Shown: one piece after another, positions 33,626 to 44,671 of the stretch
Numbering within the stretch: position 1 is the first letter of the stretch
Layout: the number at the start of each line of letters is the position of its first letter
Source: Sycon ciliatum
Taxonomy: Eukaryota; Porifera; Calcarea; Leucosolenida; Sycettidae
Assembly (NCBI RefSeq): GCF_964019385.1
Contig: NC_088645.1
Location: forward strand, 36,635,303 to 36,699,302
Length of the DNA: 64,000 bases
Reading direction: 5' to 3'
Notes under the pieces: generated by a model
Databases searched by the model: none
Seen by the model: the letters and a program-made list of their open reading frames with translations, nothing else
Told to the model about the DNA's origin: nothing
Made by a program: the position numbers and the translations under genes

Positions 33626-34314
33626 CCCTTTCCATGCCATGGACGCGTATACGCGTTTTTTTTAGTATGAGCAGATTGGCCACGGACGCGTTTACGCGTT
33701 CTGCCTAGACTGTACAATGTACAATGTACACTGTACAGTACATGTGTATCGCGTGCTATAGACGCTGGAAAGGTAGTGAGCCCAGCTTTCCAGCGATATA
33801 AAGTTCTCCGCAATACGACAAGATATGACGGAGCGGCGACAAATTGAACGGCCAGAATGCGCAAATTTCACTTTTTGGTGATCGATTCAAATTTTTTGTT
33901 CGCGACTTCGTGCGGGCTAGGGAATTTCCCCTAGAGACAGCGTGTGCGCAGTAAGCTTCAACAAACGCGCTTGAATCTCAGCTTTCCAACGCAGTTTGAA
34001 TCGTGCAAATCAGTTCACAATGAGCAAGAAGACGAAAGAAGATGAGAGGCAGTCAATTTGTTATTTTCAGGCATGGTCGGGGGACTTGGAGAGGAGATGG
34101 AAGTGGCCCTGGTATGCCTGTCGCGCTGTGAGTCCCTAAAATGGCTTCCTGTGGTCCTGTGGTCCAGATCTTTCCAACAAGCCATGGATCGTGAAAATCC
34201 ATCCAGGTATAGTGAAATAGCAATAAATGTCGTTCTGAGGTGCGCGTGCAGCTTTGAACAGGTGAGCTGAACAATGCGTGGCCAACACAGGAAAACATAC
34301 TGGCATGGAAAGGG
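33626..34314. mobile_element. piggyBac-type MITE, perfect TTAA duplication
   Basis: 689 bases flanked by TTAA at 33622-33625 and 34315-34318. Ends are CCCTTTCCATGCCA and its exact inverse TGGCATGGAAAGGG. The CCC...GGG ends with TTAA targets are the piggyBac hallmark. The interior has no transposase. The uninterrupted target is at 24711-24714 within the paralogous repeat C. The decayed autonomous element at 38875 has related but not identical ends (CCCTTTGCCGGTC). Confidence 0.85.
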
Positions 34315-34318
34315 TTAA

Positions 34319-34430
34319 AAGTAACGTCTGGCGCTAGCCAGGGTTCACATAGCTTTAATTCGGTATCTGTTGGTTGTGTCGACAGGCATGCCTGGTGCTG
34401 TCCTGCACAAGACAGTTGGCCTTCTTATTC
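34319..34430 (+). repeat. Half copy of the palindromic-core repeat
   Basis: Starts inside the palindrome (AGTAACGTCTGGCGCTAGCC) right after the TTAA of the preceding MITE. It continues with CACATAGCTTTAATTCGG and CATGCCTGGTGCTGTCC, a diverged start of repeat B. Confidence 0.65.
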
Positions 34431-34655
34431 AAATGGGTGAAGATGAGCATGAAGTTGAAAACTATCTCCGAAATAATGCTGGTCCCAACAGTGGAGATCT
34501 CTCTATCCATATGACTTGATTGCACACTCAGGAAGATTGTGGCTGAGGAACATTAATTCCATAGCTCGTTCCAGACAAAATGCATAGACAGATTCATATC
34601 CTATGTGTCCTGAGAGAGATTTACACCAGAGACCACCATCAGTAACTTCATTTAC

Positions 34656-34778
34656 CTTCACAGCCAGTGCCATTTGCCTTATATCCCGGTGGGCATGCGC
34701 AACGGAAAGAGCCAAGCGTGTTAACACACGATGCCACACCAGTGCAACCATCAACCCTCAAGTCACATTCATCCACAT
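34656..34778 (-). CDS. Calcium-binding EGF-like exon
   Basis: A 123-base exon, phase 1-1, acceptor AACAG and donor GTAAAT. The peptide starts DVDECDLRVDGCTGV, has the core CVNTLGSFRC with the hydroxylation consensus, and ends KANGTGCEG with an NGT sequon. Closest in the window to the exon at 52024, with which it also shares downstream intron words (AGAGATTTACACCAGAGACC). Confidence 0.88.
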
Positions 34779-34799
34779 CTGTTCAACGACAACATTTAT

Positions 34800-35725
34800 A
34801 CAAATAAAACCCTGGATTTGTTATGTGAACCACATGCTTGATGGTTAGACAGTTGTCCAAGGTCCTCAGGCTGCGTCTATTGCTCTGTGTCCAGTGGACA
34901 GAGCCAGTAGTACCACATTCGCACAGCAATGACACAACCAAGTCCTTTTCTGCCGTTACCCAGAGTCTCGTGTGAAAACACTCAGACAGCAGAATGACTA
35001 GCACAGGAGGAATTATGGTATTCGCAATGCTGAATATGCGGCTGGGGGAATGTGTAAGAAGCTATATAACCCAGCTGCTACTAGCCTTTGAAGATGGCTT
35101 CAGTAATGGCCGCCATTGGACAGGCTGAATTGATTGATTCGTTCGAAAATTGGATGGCTAAACATTACTAGATAACTTAGATCGGTGTATGAACATAGTG
35201 GGTTTGGCTGCGTTCCATTATTGTGAGCAGCAGTGGCCCCTCATTATTGTACCTTGCTGCTTGAACTTTCAGTGTGCATTTTAGTCGAAATCTGTGGACC
35301 AATCAAGCATATTGGGTGAATGAGGTCCACCTAGGGATAAAATGATCCAACTTTGAGCGAAATCGGAAATTTGGCCATGTCGGGTGATGTTAGATCGTTA
35401 CAGGTATTGACTCTTAAGGTGACTCGTACCTAAATCGAAAACTAGTCCTCTGAGCATCCTTCTGCTCAGGTTTGGAGTAGAAATATTATGAAATGTTTTT
35501 ACTTTTTGCCCCCTCGCGAGTTCAAACCTCCCCGGTAAAACCTTTTTTCTTCTTTTCCGGTAGTGGTTTTGACAAAAATAGCTTCTATAATCGACACAAA
35601 AAAGTATGTTCTCGTGGCAACAGAAACATGAAAATTTGCATGCATTTTGTCATCAATGAAAGGAACATCTCTACGAAATGTAAAGGAAATCCACCGTGAC
35701 AGCAGTTTCAATTTACTTGAAGGCA
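34800..35725. other. Intron, nothing recognised
   Basis: No domain-bearing frames or terminal repeats noticed. Confidence 0.45.
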
Positions 35726-35731
35726 GCAGTA

Positions 35732-36616
<885 letters not shown>

Positions 36617-36619
36617 TAT

Positions 36620-37180
36620 GTAAATTTACCCCCAAATCGACAAATTGATAGTACTTGACATTTAGTCAGAACAATACAACAGTATAGGCAAAATGCTGGG
36701 ATGTGTTTTTGTGCAAAATGTTCCAAAATGCCAGAAATTTTAAATCTGGTTTTAACTATGAAGAAGTGTTTCAATCTTTCCCATTTTTGGGACAGACAAT
36801 ATTCTGGTAGTATTAGGCTCTGATCGTTTGGTCGGATCCGGATCCAGATCCAAATCAGATCTGTCGGATCCTTCAGAATCAACCGATCACTTTTTCTCCG
36901 ACCTTGGCTGTTGCCATGTTGACGAAGTAAAAATCGCTCTGACAGGTCACCCCAAAAGGGCGGAAGTCCTACTGATTGCGCACGTCGTACGAAATGTCAA
37001 CAAAAGTCGACTAGTCATACGACAATGAGTACAAACATGATTTTTCACGCCATATACGCACAAGATACGGTCATGTCCTATGGAAGGCGGCCCACATCAA
37101 TTTTGACACACAATGGACACCCCTCGTCACTACTAACAAAACAAACCAATCACGCAGGATCCGAAACCATTTGGACCGGA
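36620..37180. other. Intron, unassigned, with GGATCC simple repeat
   Basis: Around 36832-36870 the word GATCC/GATCT repeats six times. Otherwise nothing recognised; the Penelope-like element may begin within this stretch. Confidence 0.4.
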
Positions 37181-37190
37181 CAGGTGCCTC

Positions 37191-38222
37191 GTGGTACTCC
37201 CCTTACCCTGGGTAGGTGATGGTTCTGCGCGCGTCGTGAAGGAGGTGCGCAGCATTGTCTGTTCATCTTACCCTCCCCCCCCCCCCCCTGTCATTGGACA
37301 TGTTCAGTCCGTTCGGTTTGCGAATTCAAATAAACACAACCAACCAACCAACCCGTGCGTGAAATTGTATGTCGTACTTGGAACGACGCGTGCGTTCAGT
37401 ATGAAGGAGGACGTTCTACCTACCCTTAGTAGAAGCAACCTTACCTATTTTTTTCAGTGCCGAGAATGTGAAAATCGGTACGTAGGTAGAACCCTTCAAC
37501 AACTGGGCGCACACATCCGTCAACATGTGCCGTTAGGTCTTGTCCCTGTTGACGCTCGTGGTACTTGTCCTCGTCGTGGCCGTCCTCCAAAATGTGCTGT
37601 GCAGTCCGATGCTGGGACGCCTTTGTCTGCGTCCAGTGTAGATGTACGCATGCGCGCCTCCGCCTCGATGGGCGGGGAGCTTGGCCCGTCTCAGACTAGC
37701 GTAAGGAAGCGAGGGAGACCGTCTCGAAAACCACCCAATGTGACACTGGAGCTCACAGAAACCGGAAGAGTTACCAGAAGCAAGGTGAAGAGACGGAGTA
37801 CTGGGGATTTGAATACGTCGATAATGGAAGTGACAACAACGATCAACAAGAGGAAACGAGGAAGACCATGAAGTGAAACGAAAATGGCCATGAAATCAAC
37901 GGATGTTGGAGGTGTGGACCGGAGCAACCAAACAAACAAGCCCAATGGAAGAGGACGACTACAGGCGTCGAAGGTGACAGAGCTAAGTGATCGGACATTG
38001 TCCATCAAGGGTCATACCTTGGACAGTGCTAGTTGTCGTAAGTTGTATAGTGATGATATGTTTTCGATTTTGACTCGTGGAAGGTCTAAGTTACATCTTG
38101 CTTTGTTAGAAGCTCTATATATTTGTAAACTAGATCCTGAACTATGTTTGCAGAAGAAGAATGTGTTATCGTTGCAGTTGTTTGGTGTCACACCTCGTGA
38201 CAGTGTGACAAGTGTTCCCTGA
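37191..38222 (+). pseudogene. Penelope-like element: GIY-YIG endonuclease end with AT-hooks
   Basis: One frame, broken only by TGA at 37869-37871, gives LPLPWVGDGSARVV, VKLYVVLGTTRAF and DVLPTLSRSNLTYFFQC. RYVGRTLQQLGAHIRQHVP follows, the GIY-YIG nuclease signature region (Tyr-Val-Gly...His). After the stop comes YSDDMFSILTRGRSKLHLAL, LEALYI and ELCLQKKNVLSLQLFG, the typical C-terminus. Between these, where other copies are short, about 110 residues carry three AT-hook-like motifs (RRGRPPK, KRGRPSRK, KRGRP). The RT part is missing upstream, so the element is 5'-truncated. Confidence 0.8.
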
Positions 38223-38530
38223 TGTGTTCAACGTGTCTGTCTACAACTTGCAGCTGTTTTTTTTGAGTTTTAATACTTTAATCATTTTATCGCCTATGTT
38301 GAAGTGTTGACTTTTTCTTTCTTTCTCTATAAGTTCTGTTTTTTTTTCAAATTTACAACAGTCCCTGTACTATCCTGAAGAGAAGGGAAAGAAAACGTTT
38401 GATAGAAAGGAAGTGTATACTGAATTGTGTGGATTTGCATCGTTGCTTGCGAATACTGATAACGAAACTGTTTTTTTTCCACCGCCTCCAAACTACCGTT
38501 TGAATTATTATTATTATTATTTAGATAGGC
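38223..38530 (+). other. Probable Penelope-like 3' region with (ATT)n
   Basis: T-rich sequence follows the stop codon, ending in TTATTATTATTATTATT at about 38505-38521. No frame. Confidence 0.4.
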
Positions 38531-38926
38531 GTCGAGGCGACAATAGTTTTAGAATTGCGATCAACAGAACGAGCTGAACCGACATTTCACAAAGGCTTTT
38601 ATTGTATTCAAAAAAAGAGTGGATACGAAGGCAGTGAAGAACATGGACGAAAGAAAAAATGTGATGTGGAAGAAATGTTGAACAAAAAATCTTACTTCGA
38701 ACTAGTTTTCGCACAACACTTCTCAGTAATGAAAAACAATCCAGAAAGATACTAATAAAGAGAAATGGAGTGATAAGAATGACCTATGCATGTATTGTTT
38801 TTTTTTTACATCGCAAGTCAAACGGGCAATTATGCCCAATGTTACGATGACGATGGAAAGGGAAAAAAGATTAACCCTTTGCCGGTCTAACTCAATGTAT
38901 GTCAGGGAAGGTCCGGTAAATATGCA

Positions 38927-39305
38927 CCCACACAACCAGTCAAAACTCGAAAATTATAGGAGATAGGTATGGGTAAACCATATATTTTTGGAAACTACAA
39001 GGACATACGCTTCAAATAAGCCCACACATGAGCTGACAATAGCAAAGTACAAAGCAGGGTTGATCACTGAACTATGTGAAAAGTGCGAATGCGCAATTGT
39101 CACATAATAAAACGTATAGACAGCCACACAACCAGTCACAACTTGAAAATTATAGGAGATGAGCATGGGTAAACCATATATTTTGGAAACTACAAGGACA
39201 TACGCTTCTGATAAGCCCACACATGAGCTGGCAATAGCTAAATACAAATCAGAGTAGATCGTTGAAATATACGCAAAAGTGCGAATGTACACTTACCACA
39301 TAGCA
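38927..39305. repeat. 195-base tandem duplication inside piggyBac
   Basis: The two halves start CACACAACCAGTCAAAACTC and CACACAACCAGTCACAACTT and stay aligned through GGGTAAACCATATATTTT and AAGCCCACACATGAGCTG. It is located between the left terminus and the 3' end of the transposase. Confidence 0.85.
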
Positions 39306-39417
39306 AAATGGTATAGAGTTTACTGTGTTGGGAAAAACTATTCATTGTGTTTATTTTGCCCGTAAAAGAGGCTGATTACTACTGTGGGACGGCATGATGC
39401 TCTCCAAAGCAGTTCCT

Positions 39418-41516
39418 CTATGTTGTGAAACAGAGAGGCAGAGGGTTGCCAAGTCTGTTTGTGCAGGTATTGCAGTGCACGTCTGTCTTCTGCTCCTTGT
39501 CATCGCGTTGGTAAAAGCACACTTGGCAGTTATGCTTCTTGCCTAATCGCACAGGTAGATGCAGACGTTGCTGTGGCTTTGCCTGTGGAGCTGGGCCACT
39601 GCGGCGTGCCACAGGCACAGGATCACCCTCCTCAATTTCACCCAGCTGACGACACAGGTTGAGCCGAAAGTCACAATGGGAGTACCCAGCTGATCGCTTG
39701 AACTCCTCCTTGTCTGGATTCTGCGTCCGGTACTCTTGGAACAGGAGGAATGCATTGATAGTGGCTACATCTATGAAATCAAGGAATAATGTTTTCCAGT
39801 ATCTCTTTGTTTTTCGCAATACTCGGTACGATGATGCATATTGGTCAAACACATCTACTCCACCCATGTAATCGTTATAATCTCCGATGGACTTGGGACG
39901 CTTCACATTCAGTGTTACTGCTTGATTGTTCTCTTTCACACTTCTTTCTTCCATTGTAAAGTCGATAGCACTATGCATTGTTGACACGACTGTTACAGTG
40001 CGCTTGTCCTTCCATTGTTGACATAGAATATTGCTGTCTGTTCTCTCATAGCGCATCGACCCTCATGGTGCCCTGCTTTGGAATTGCTTGATGTCGCGTA
40101 GCCTAGCTGGGAATCCTCGGCGGTTGGTCTGGCATGTCCCAACAGCAACACATTTATGGTTATCTCGAAGGTCTTGGTACAACTGTGGTGAAGAATAGAA
40201 ATTATCTGTGTAGAGCTTATAACCTTGGTTGCTATAGGGCTCCATAAGTTCGATAACAATGTTGTGAGCAAGACCATGTTCCGGCTAATTGTCAATTCTA
40301 CGTCCTGTATATACACGGAAATTCACCAGCATTTTACTGATTGAATCGCAAAGCGAAAACACTTTGAATCCAAATTTGACAGGCTTGTTTTTGATATACT
40401 GTTTGAAAGCAAACCTAGCCTTGGATTTCACCATGCGTTCATCAAGCGCTAAATGATTATGTGGCTGCCACAATGTCAGGCATCTGTCCAGAATATGGTC
40501 ATGCAAAAGCCTAACTTTACGCAATTTGTCAGTTGGATCTTCCCTCCTACAGTTCACTACTTCGAAAAATGCTAGGAGAGATTTGAAGCGGCGAAAACTT
40601 GGGATGAATGTACGCGCCCAGGTACCATTGAGCAGAGTTTTGCGGCTCCAATAATGTTCAAGCTGGGGGAGGGACTTGAGGCCCATGTAAATCAGGCACC
40701 CAACAAGACGAAAAAATTTCACCACTGGTTGTAGGGTCCCAGGACCCATCCTGAGTAGCGTATGACTGGTGTGACCCAGATGCAATACAATTATCAGCAT
40801 ATACGTTGGTAAAATCGGCAATGTCCGCAAGAAGAGCAGCAGTAAAAAAAGTTGAAAAAACATTTTTCACTGACCGGAAGAAAATCGTGAGGTTGATGCA
40901 ATCCAGGCTGCCGAGTAGGAGTAAACTCAGGAGCTTCTGGCTGCGGGTCCACCATGCTCCAAGGAGCGTCGTGATCTGCAGGATTACCTCTGCCATGGCC
41001 ACGACCTCCACCGCCACGACCTGCACCACCACGACCTCCATCACCACCACGACCTGCACCTTGACCACCACGACCTCCACCACGACTTTCACCGCGACCA
41101 AGTTGTCTGCGGCCTGCGCCTCTCGCTCCACGATCACTCTGCGCACTCGAACCCGAGTCGAAGTCATCGTCGGAGTCATCGTCAGAATCTAGATCGTAGT
41201 CAACGACAGGAGCAACAGCAGCTGCTGTCGAACGAGTGACACAACGCGCCTGATCAGGTGGTGAATCAGCTGATCGCGCGTGCGAGGCAGCACTTGAGTT
41301 GCCGTCGGAGCTCTGCTCGCTTTCGACTTCTTTGCCGACTTCTTCTTCTTCCGCATCAGTCTCGCCACGCAGGGCCCAATCTAGGTCACTCTCCTCGCCA
41401 GAAGACATGCCTAGATCGCCAGGAGAGTCAGGGTCACTGCTGGTACCTCCACTCTCATCAGAATCGGTCCTGAAAACAGCATCAAGCGCCGCACTTGCAC
41501 TGAACCTACGAGCCAT
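39418..41516 (-). pseudogene. piggyBac transposase, frameshifted
   Basis: Probable start MARRFSASAALDAVF at 41516. An acidic N-terminus (DTDSDES-like, DDDSDDDFDSG) and a long Arg/Gly-rich stretch are followed by a shift near 40880 to TNVYADNCIASGS, and another near 40690 to LVGCLIYMGLKSLPQLEHYW. In the last frame the DDD residues are seen in ALDERMV, KLYTDNFYSS and YNDYMGGVDVFDQ. The C-terminus has a Cys-rich domain (CQVC ... DVHCNTC). In-frame stops at 40285 (TAG) and 40063 (TGA) complete the damage. It would cut and paste at TTAA; inactive as it stands. Confidence 0.88.
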
Positions 41517-41739
41517 GGCGGAGGACGTTCTTCTCAAACTTCTCAAACGTCTAGGCGCTCGTTCCAAAAAAATAGTATGTGAACCATAGGCTTCCTGTAC
41601 ATCGATAGAAAGCCGCGAGTGCCAGCTATGCGGAGGACACCATTTTAGATCTCCCCTAGCAACAAAACCATTCAAAATCAGCCCGAGAACGTACCGATAC
41701 TATAGTATCGGTACGCGTATGGTAGATCGGTAAAGGGTA

Positions 41740-42215
41740 AAGAACAAGATTAGTTATCCTGGATTATGGGGAGTGAAGAAAACGGTGAGTCTAGGAATCT
41801 CTCCTTAGATCATCAACATTGGTCATGAAAATAGACTTTCAATGGATGTGAGAGTTGAGATGTGCTAGGGCAGGCCAACTAGAGGGGAATGCTAGGCTGT
41901 GAGATTCCGAAGTACATCTATTCTGTCTATGAAAATGATAATCCTAGCACTAAGGTAATAACAGGAAAAACTGCGAAAGCACTTAACGAACTTGTAAGGA
42001 CTACTAGTATACTGTGACACAAGATATGACACAATCAGAACATTATTTTTCTTTTCGCTGCTATTAAAGTGCTAACCCAGTATGATTCTAGCCATCATCA
42101 GGAATGAGCGAGATTGTAGTTAGGCTAAGTTACCGGATGAAGAACAAGTTGGGCTGAACTGCACGTGTTCAAGTGTTCAAAGTACGAAATTGATCGATAC
42201 TTTCATCATACACTC
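41740..42215. other. Intron, nothing recognised
   Basis: No frame of interest; directly downstream (transcript sense) of the CCP exon at 42218. Confidence 0.45.
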
Positions 42216-42217
42216 AC

Positions 42218-42373
42218 CCAAGCATTTAGGCCAGGAGGTTGTGCCGTCACAGTAATACGTTGATGGAATGTCAGGCGGGAAGGTCAAGCCAGGGCTGCAG
42301 GACAAACTCTTCTGCACATTGGTGATGTCAGTGACATTGCCTAGGAAAGTGCGGCTTGGCGGGCATAGTTGTG
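42218..42373 (-). CDS. Sushi/CCP-like exon, copy 2
   Basis: A 156-base exon, phase 1-1, acceptor CTTCAG and donor GTGAGT. The peptide AQLCPPSRTFLGNVTDITNV ... LSCSPGLTFPP ... YYCDGTTSWPKCLG keeps all four Cys, the VTDIT segment and the C-D-G-x3-W-P-x-C ending of the other two copies. A (TG/TATG)n tract reaches to within about ten bases of its acceptor, and a truncated LINE is inserted about 115 bases upstream. Confidence 0.82.
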
Positions 42374-42379
42374 CTGAAG

Positions 42380-42485
42380 GAGAAGACACATACACACATA
42401 CACACATACACATAAACACACACACATACACACACACACACACATACACACACAAATGCACACACACACACACATGCACACACAG
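42380..42485. repeat. CACATA microsatellite at a 3' splice site
   Basis: CACATA and CA repeats between the CCP acceptor and the LINE-D insertion. Confidence 0.9.
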
Positions 42486-43810
42486 AACTATCATCCAGTG
42501 TCTCTCCTCCCCATTATCTCCCGTATTCTGGAGACAATGGTTAAGAGACAGCTCGCTGCCTATCTGGAGACACACCAGCTATTGCCCGACAGCCAGTTTG
42601 CTTATCGCAAGCAACATTCGACTGAGGATGCACTTGTGTTAGCTGTTAATCGATGGTCCACTGCTAGATGCAAACGAGAGTTCACTGGGACAGTGTTCGT
42701 TGATATGTCGAAAGCTTTCGACCGTGTTAAGCATGAACGTCTAGTTACAGTTTTGTTTTCCCTTGGTATAGCTGGAACTGCATTAGAATGGTTCACTGAC
42801 TATCTCTCAGGGCGTTTCCAGAGTGTCAAATTTCTTGACTCTGTTAGTGAAGCCGTCAGTTGCTCCCGTGGTGTTCCACAAGGTAGCGTCCTTGGGCCAC
42901 TGCTTTTTGTGCTCTACACTAGTGAACTCCACACCACACTGCCACCGTCTGTACAGCACCAAGAATTTCCAGATGACATTGGCATCGACTGCTCCCATTC
43001 TGATCCTGCTGTAGTGTGCAGAACCCTCACGCACGCCATGACAAACCTTGCTACCTGGCTGGAGGACATTGGCCTGCTCCTCAATACTTCCAAGACATAA
43101 TTGCTCTTCATCCGGCCACGAGGCGCGGCTGCAATACAACCGGAGGTCTCTGCAATGGCGAGAAACTTTGTGTGACCCCTACAGCCCAGTACCTCGGTTT
43201 AGTCCTGGATAATGATTTATCCTGGGCTCCACATGTGGAGTATATTGGTCGCAAGACAGCGCGAACAATTGGTCAGCTCTGGAGGCATGGGCGAGGACTG
43301 AGTTTGCTTGCCCGGCGAACGTGGTTCTTGAGCATGATCCTTTCCCAGCTGCGTTATGGTTCAAACAGTTTCTTTCCAGGACTTAGCGCACACCTGCTTG
43401 GTCAGCTTGAAAAGATGTTCACGGCTGGCATCCGTGCAACCTTGCAACAGCGGCTCTTGACTCCAACTGCCCCGCTGCTCTCTCTGCTCTGCATTGTTAG
43501 TCTACCACATACATATACACACAAATTTGTCGTATTTGTTCATCGATGCATTAACTCCTCCTGTAGTCCCCTTATTCAACAATTAATCACCCGAATGGCC
43601 CCAGAGACTGTTCCGGAGGATCAGCACACCACACGGGGACAAGTGTCGAACTTGCTTCAAGTTCCCTTTCTTCATGGGCCTGCGGGACGATCGACCATGA
43701 TGTTTCGGGGAAGCATTCTCTGGAACGCTCTCCCCTCTGATTTTAGAGTGATAGGCGTTCCTGGTCTCTTCCGAAAAGCTCTTTCTGCCATTGATATACT
43801 TACCTTGTGA
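42486..43810 (+). pseudogene. LINE-D, 5'-truncated RT
   Basis: Starts abruptly after the CA repeat at NYHPVSLLPIISRILETM. It has FAYRKQHSTEDALVLAVNRW, FVDMSKAFDRVKHERL, RGVPQGSVLGPLLFVLYTSE, and an active-site stretch FPDDIGIDC where the YADD/FADD Ala is Pro. A stop at 43098 and frame change lead to YLGLVLDNDLSWAPHVEYIG, FTAGIRATLQQRL and ILWNALPSDFR, ending at 43810. Apart from the frame break it is well preserved. The 5' truncation is typical of target-primed reverse transcription. Confidence 0.88.
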
Positions 43811-43904
43811 ATATCCTCGTCATGGTCAGTCGACAAGTTAGCTCCGCATACACAGTTCTTTGGAAATCCATCAAGCTGCAGACCATACCGAAGCGCCACA
43901 GCAT

Positions 43905-44671
43905 CTCTAAAATCTTATTTGTTAAATGTTGTGCCATGGGCGGACCTTGGTTCAACACCACCACTGGAGCGGTGTACGTCAGTATAGTACCGACCGTAGC
44001 TGTCCCCTCTGTGATTGTCTTGCCTGGCTCCCACCAGAGAATCCGTGTATGGCACAAGGTTCAGACCCCAACATGCTATAAGTGTGGGTCAAGCCACCAC
44101 CTGTCCAGGAATTGCACTCAGCAGATGCAACGTGGCAAGAACTCTGCATCTGGTACGCTGTACTCCAGTATGGTAGGGTCAAGCGCACGTCAAGCCAACA
44201 ACTCTCTGCACCACAGCTCTGAACCCCAGCCACCACCTCCCGTAGATGGCGCCTCGAGTACATCTACGGATGCAGAGTCAGAGATGTCATCTCGACCCAG
44301 TGCAACCCCACGCGGATCCAAAGGACAAGCAGAACACTGGCAATAAATCGGAACTTCTGCAGCGGGCTCGCAATGAGACCACCAGTCAGAGCAGAACCCC
44401 AATGCAGGATGTTAACAAATTCTGCAGAGGAAAGACAGCTCACCAGTCACCTGACGCTGAGGGCTTCACCCTGGCTTCTGGGAAACACACCTTCCCAGCA
44501 CAGTCCAGGACTGCACTGCACAGCAATGAAGGACTTTCTTCATCTGAAAGTGATGAACTACCAGTTGGAAATGCAGATTCACAAGAGGATGCAGACAGCA
44601 GCCTGGCAAATGTTACAATCGGTGGGATAACCTTCGAGTACCAATTTGATCTTCTTTTACATAATCTATGA
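43905..44671 (+). pseudogene. LINE-C ORF1 with CCHC zinc knuckle
   Basis: The first frame (to 44346) has VYVSIVPTVAVPSVIVLPG, RIRVWHKVQTPTCYKCGSSH and HLSRNC, a single CCHC knuckle (C-x2-C-x4-H-x4-C). It then becomes Ser/Pro-rich. A frameshift between about 44250 and 44340 leads to the second frame, ending VTIGGITFEYQFDLLLHNL. The stop TGA at 44669 overlaps the ORF2 ATG at 44668. It differs from ORF1 of LINE-A and LINE-B, which lack the knuckle. The N-terminal boundary is unclear. Confidence 0.65.

Larger units (their letters stand above)
38875..41737 (-). mobile_element. piggyBac transposon, full length, decayed
   Basis: 2863 bases. Left end CCCTTTGCCGGTC after TTAA (38871-38874). Reverse-complemented right end CCCTTTACCGATC, next to TAAA (41738-41741), a probable mutated TTAA. 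The transposase fills most of it on the minus strand. Near the left end a block of about 195 bases is duplicated in tandem (about 38927-39122 and 39123-39305). Confidence 0.85.
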
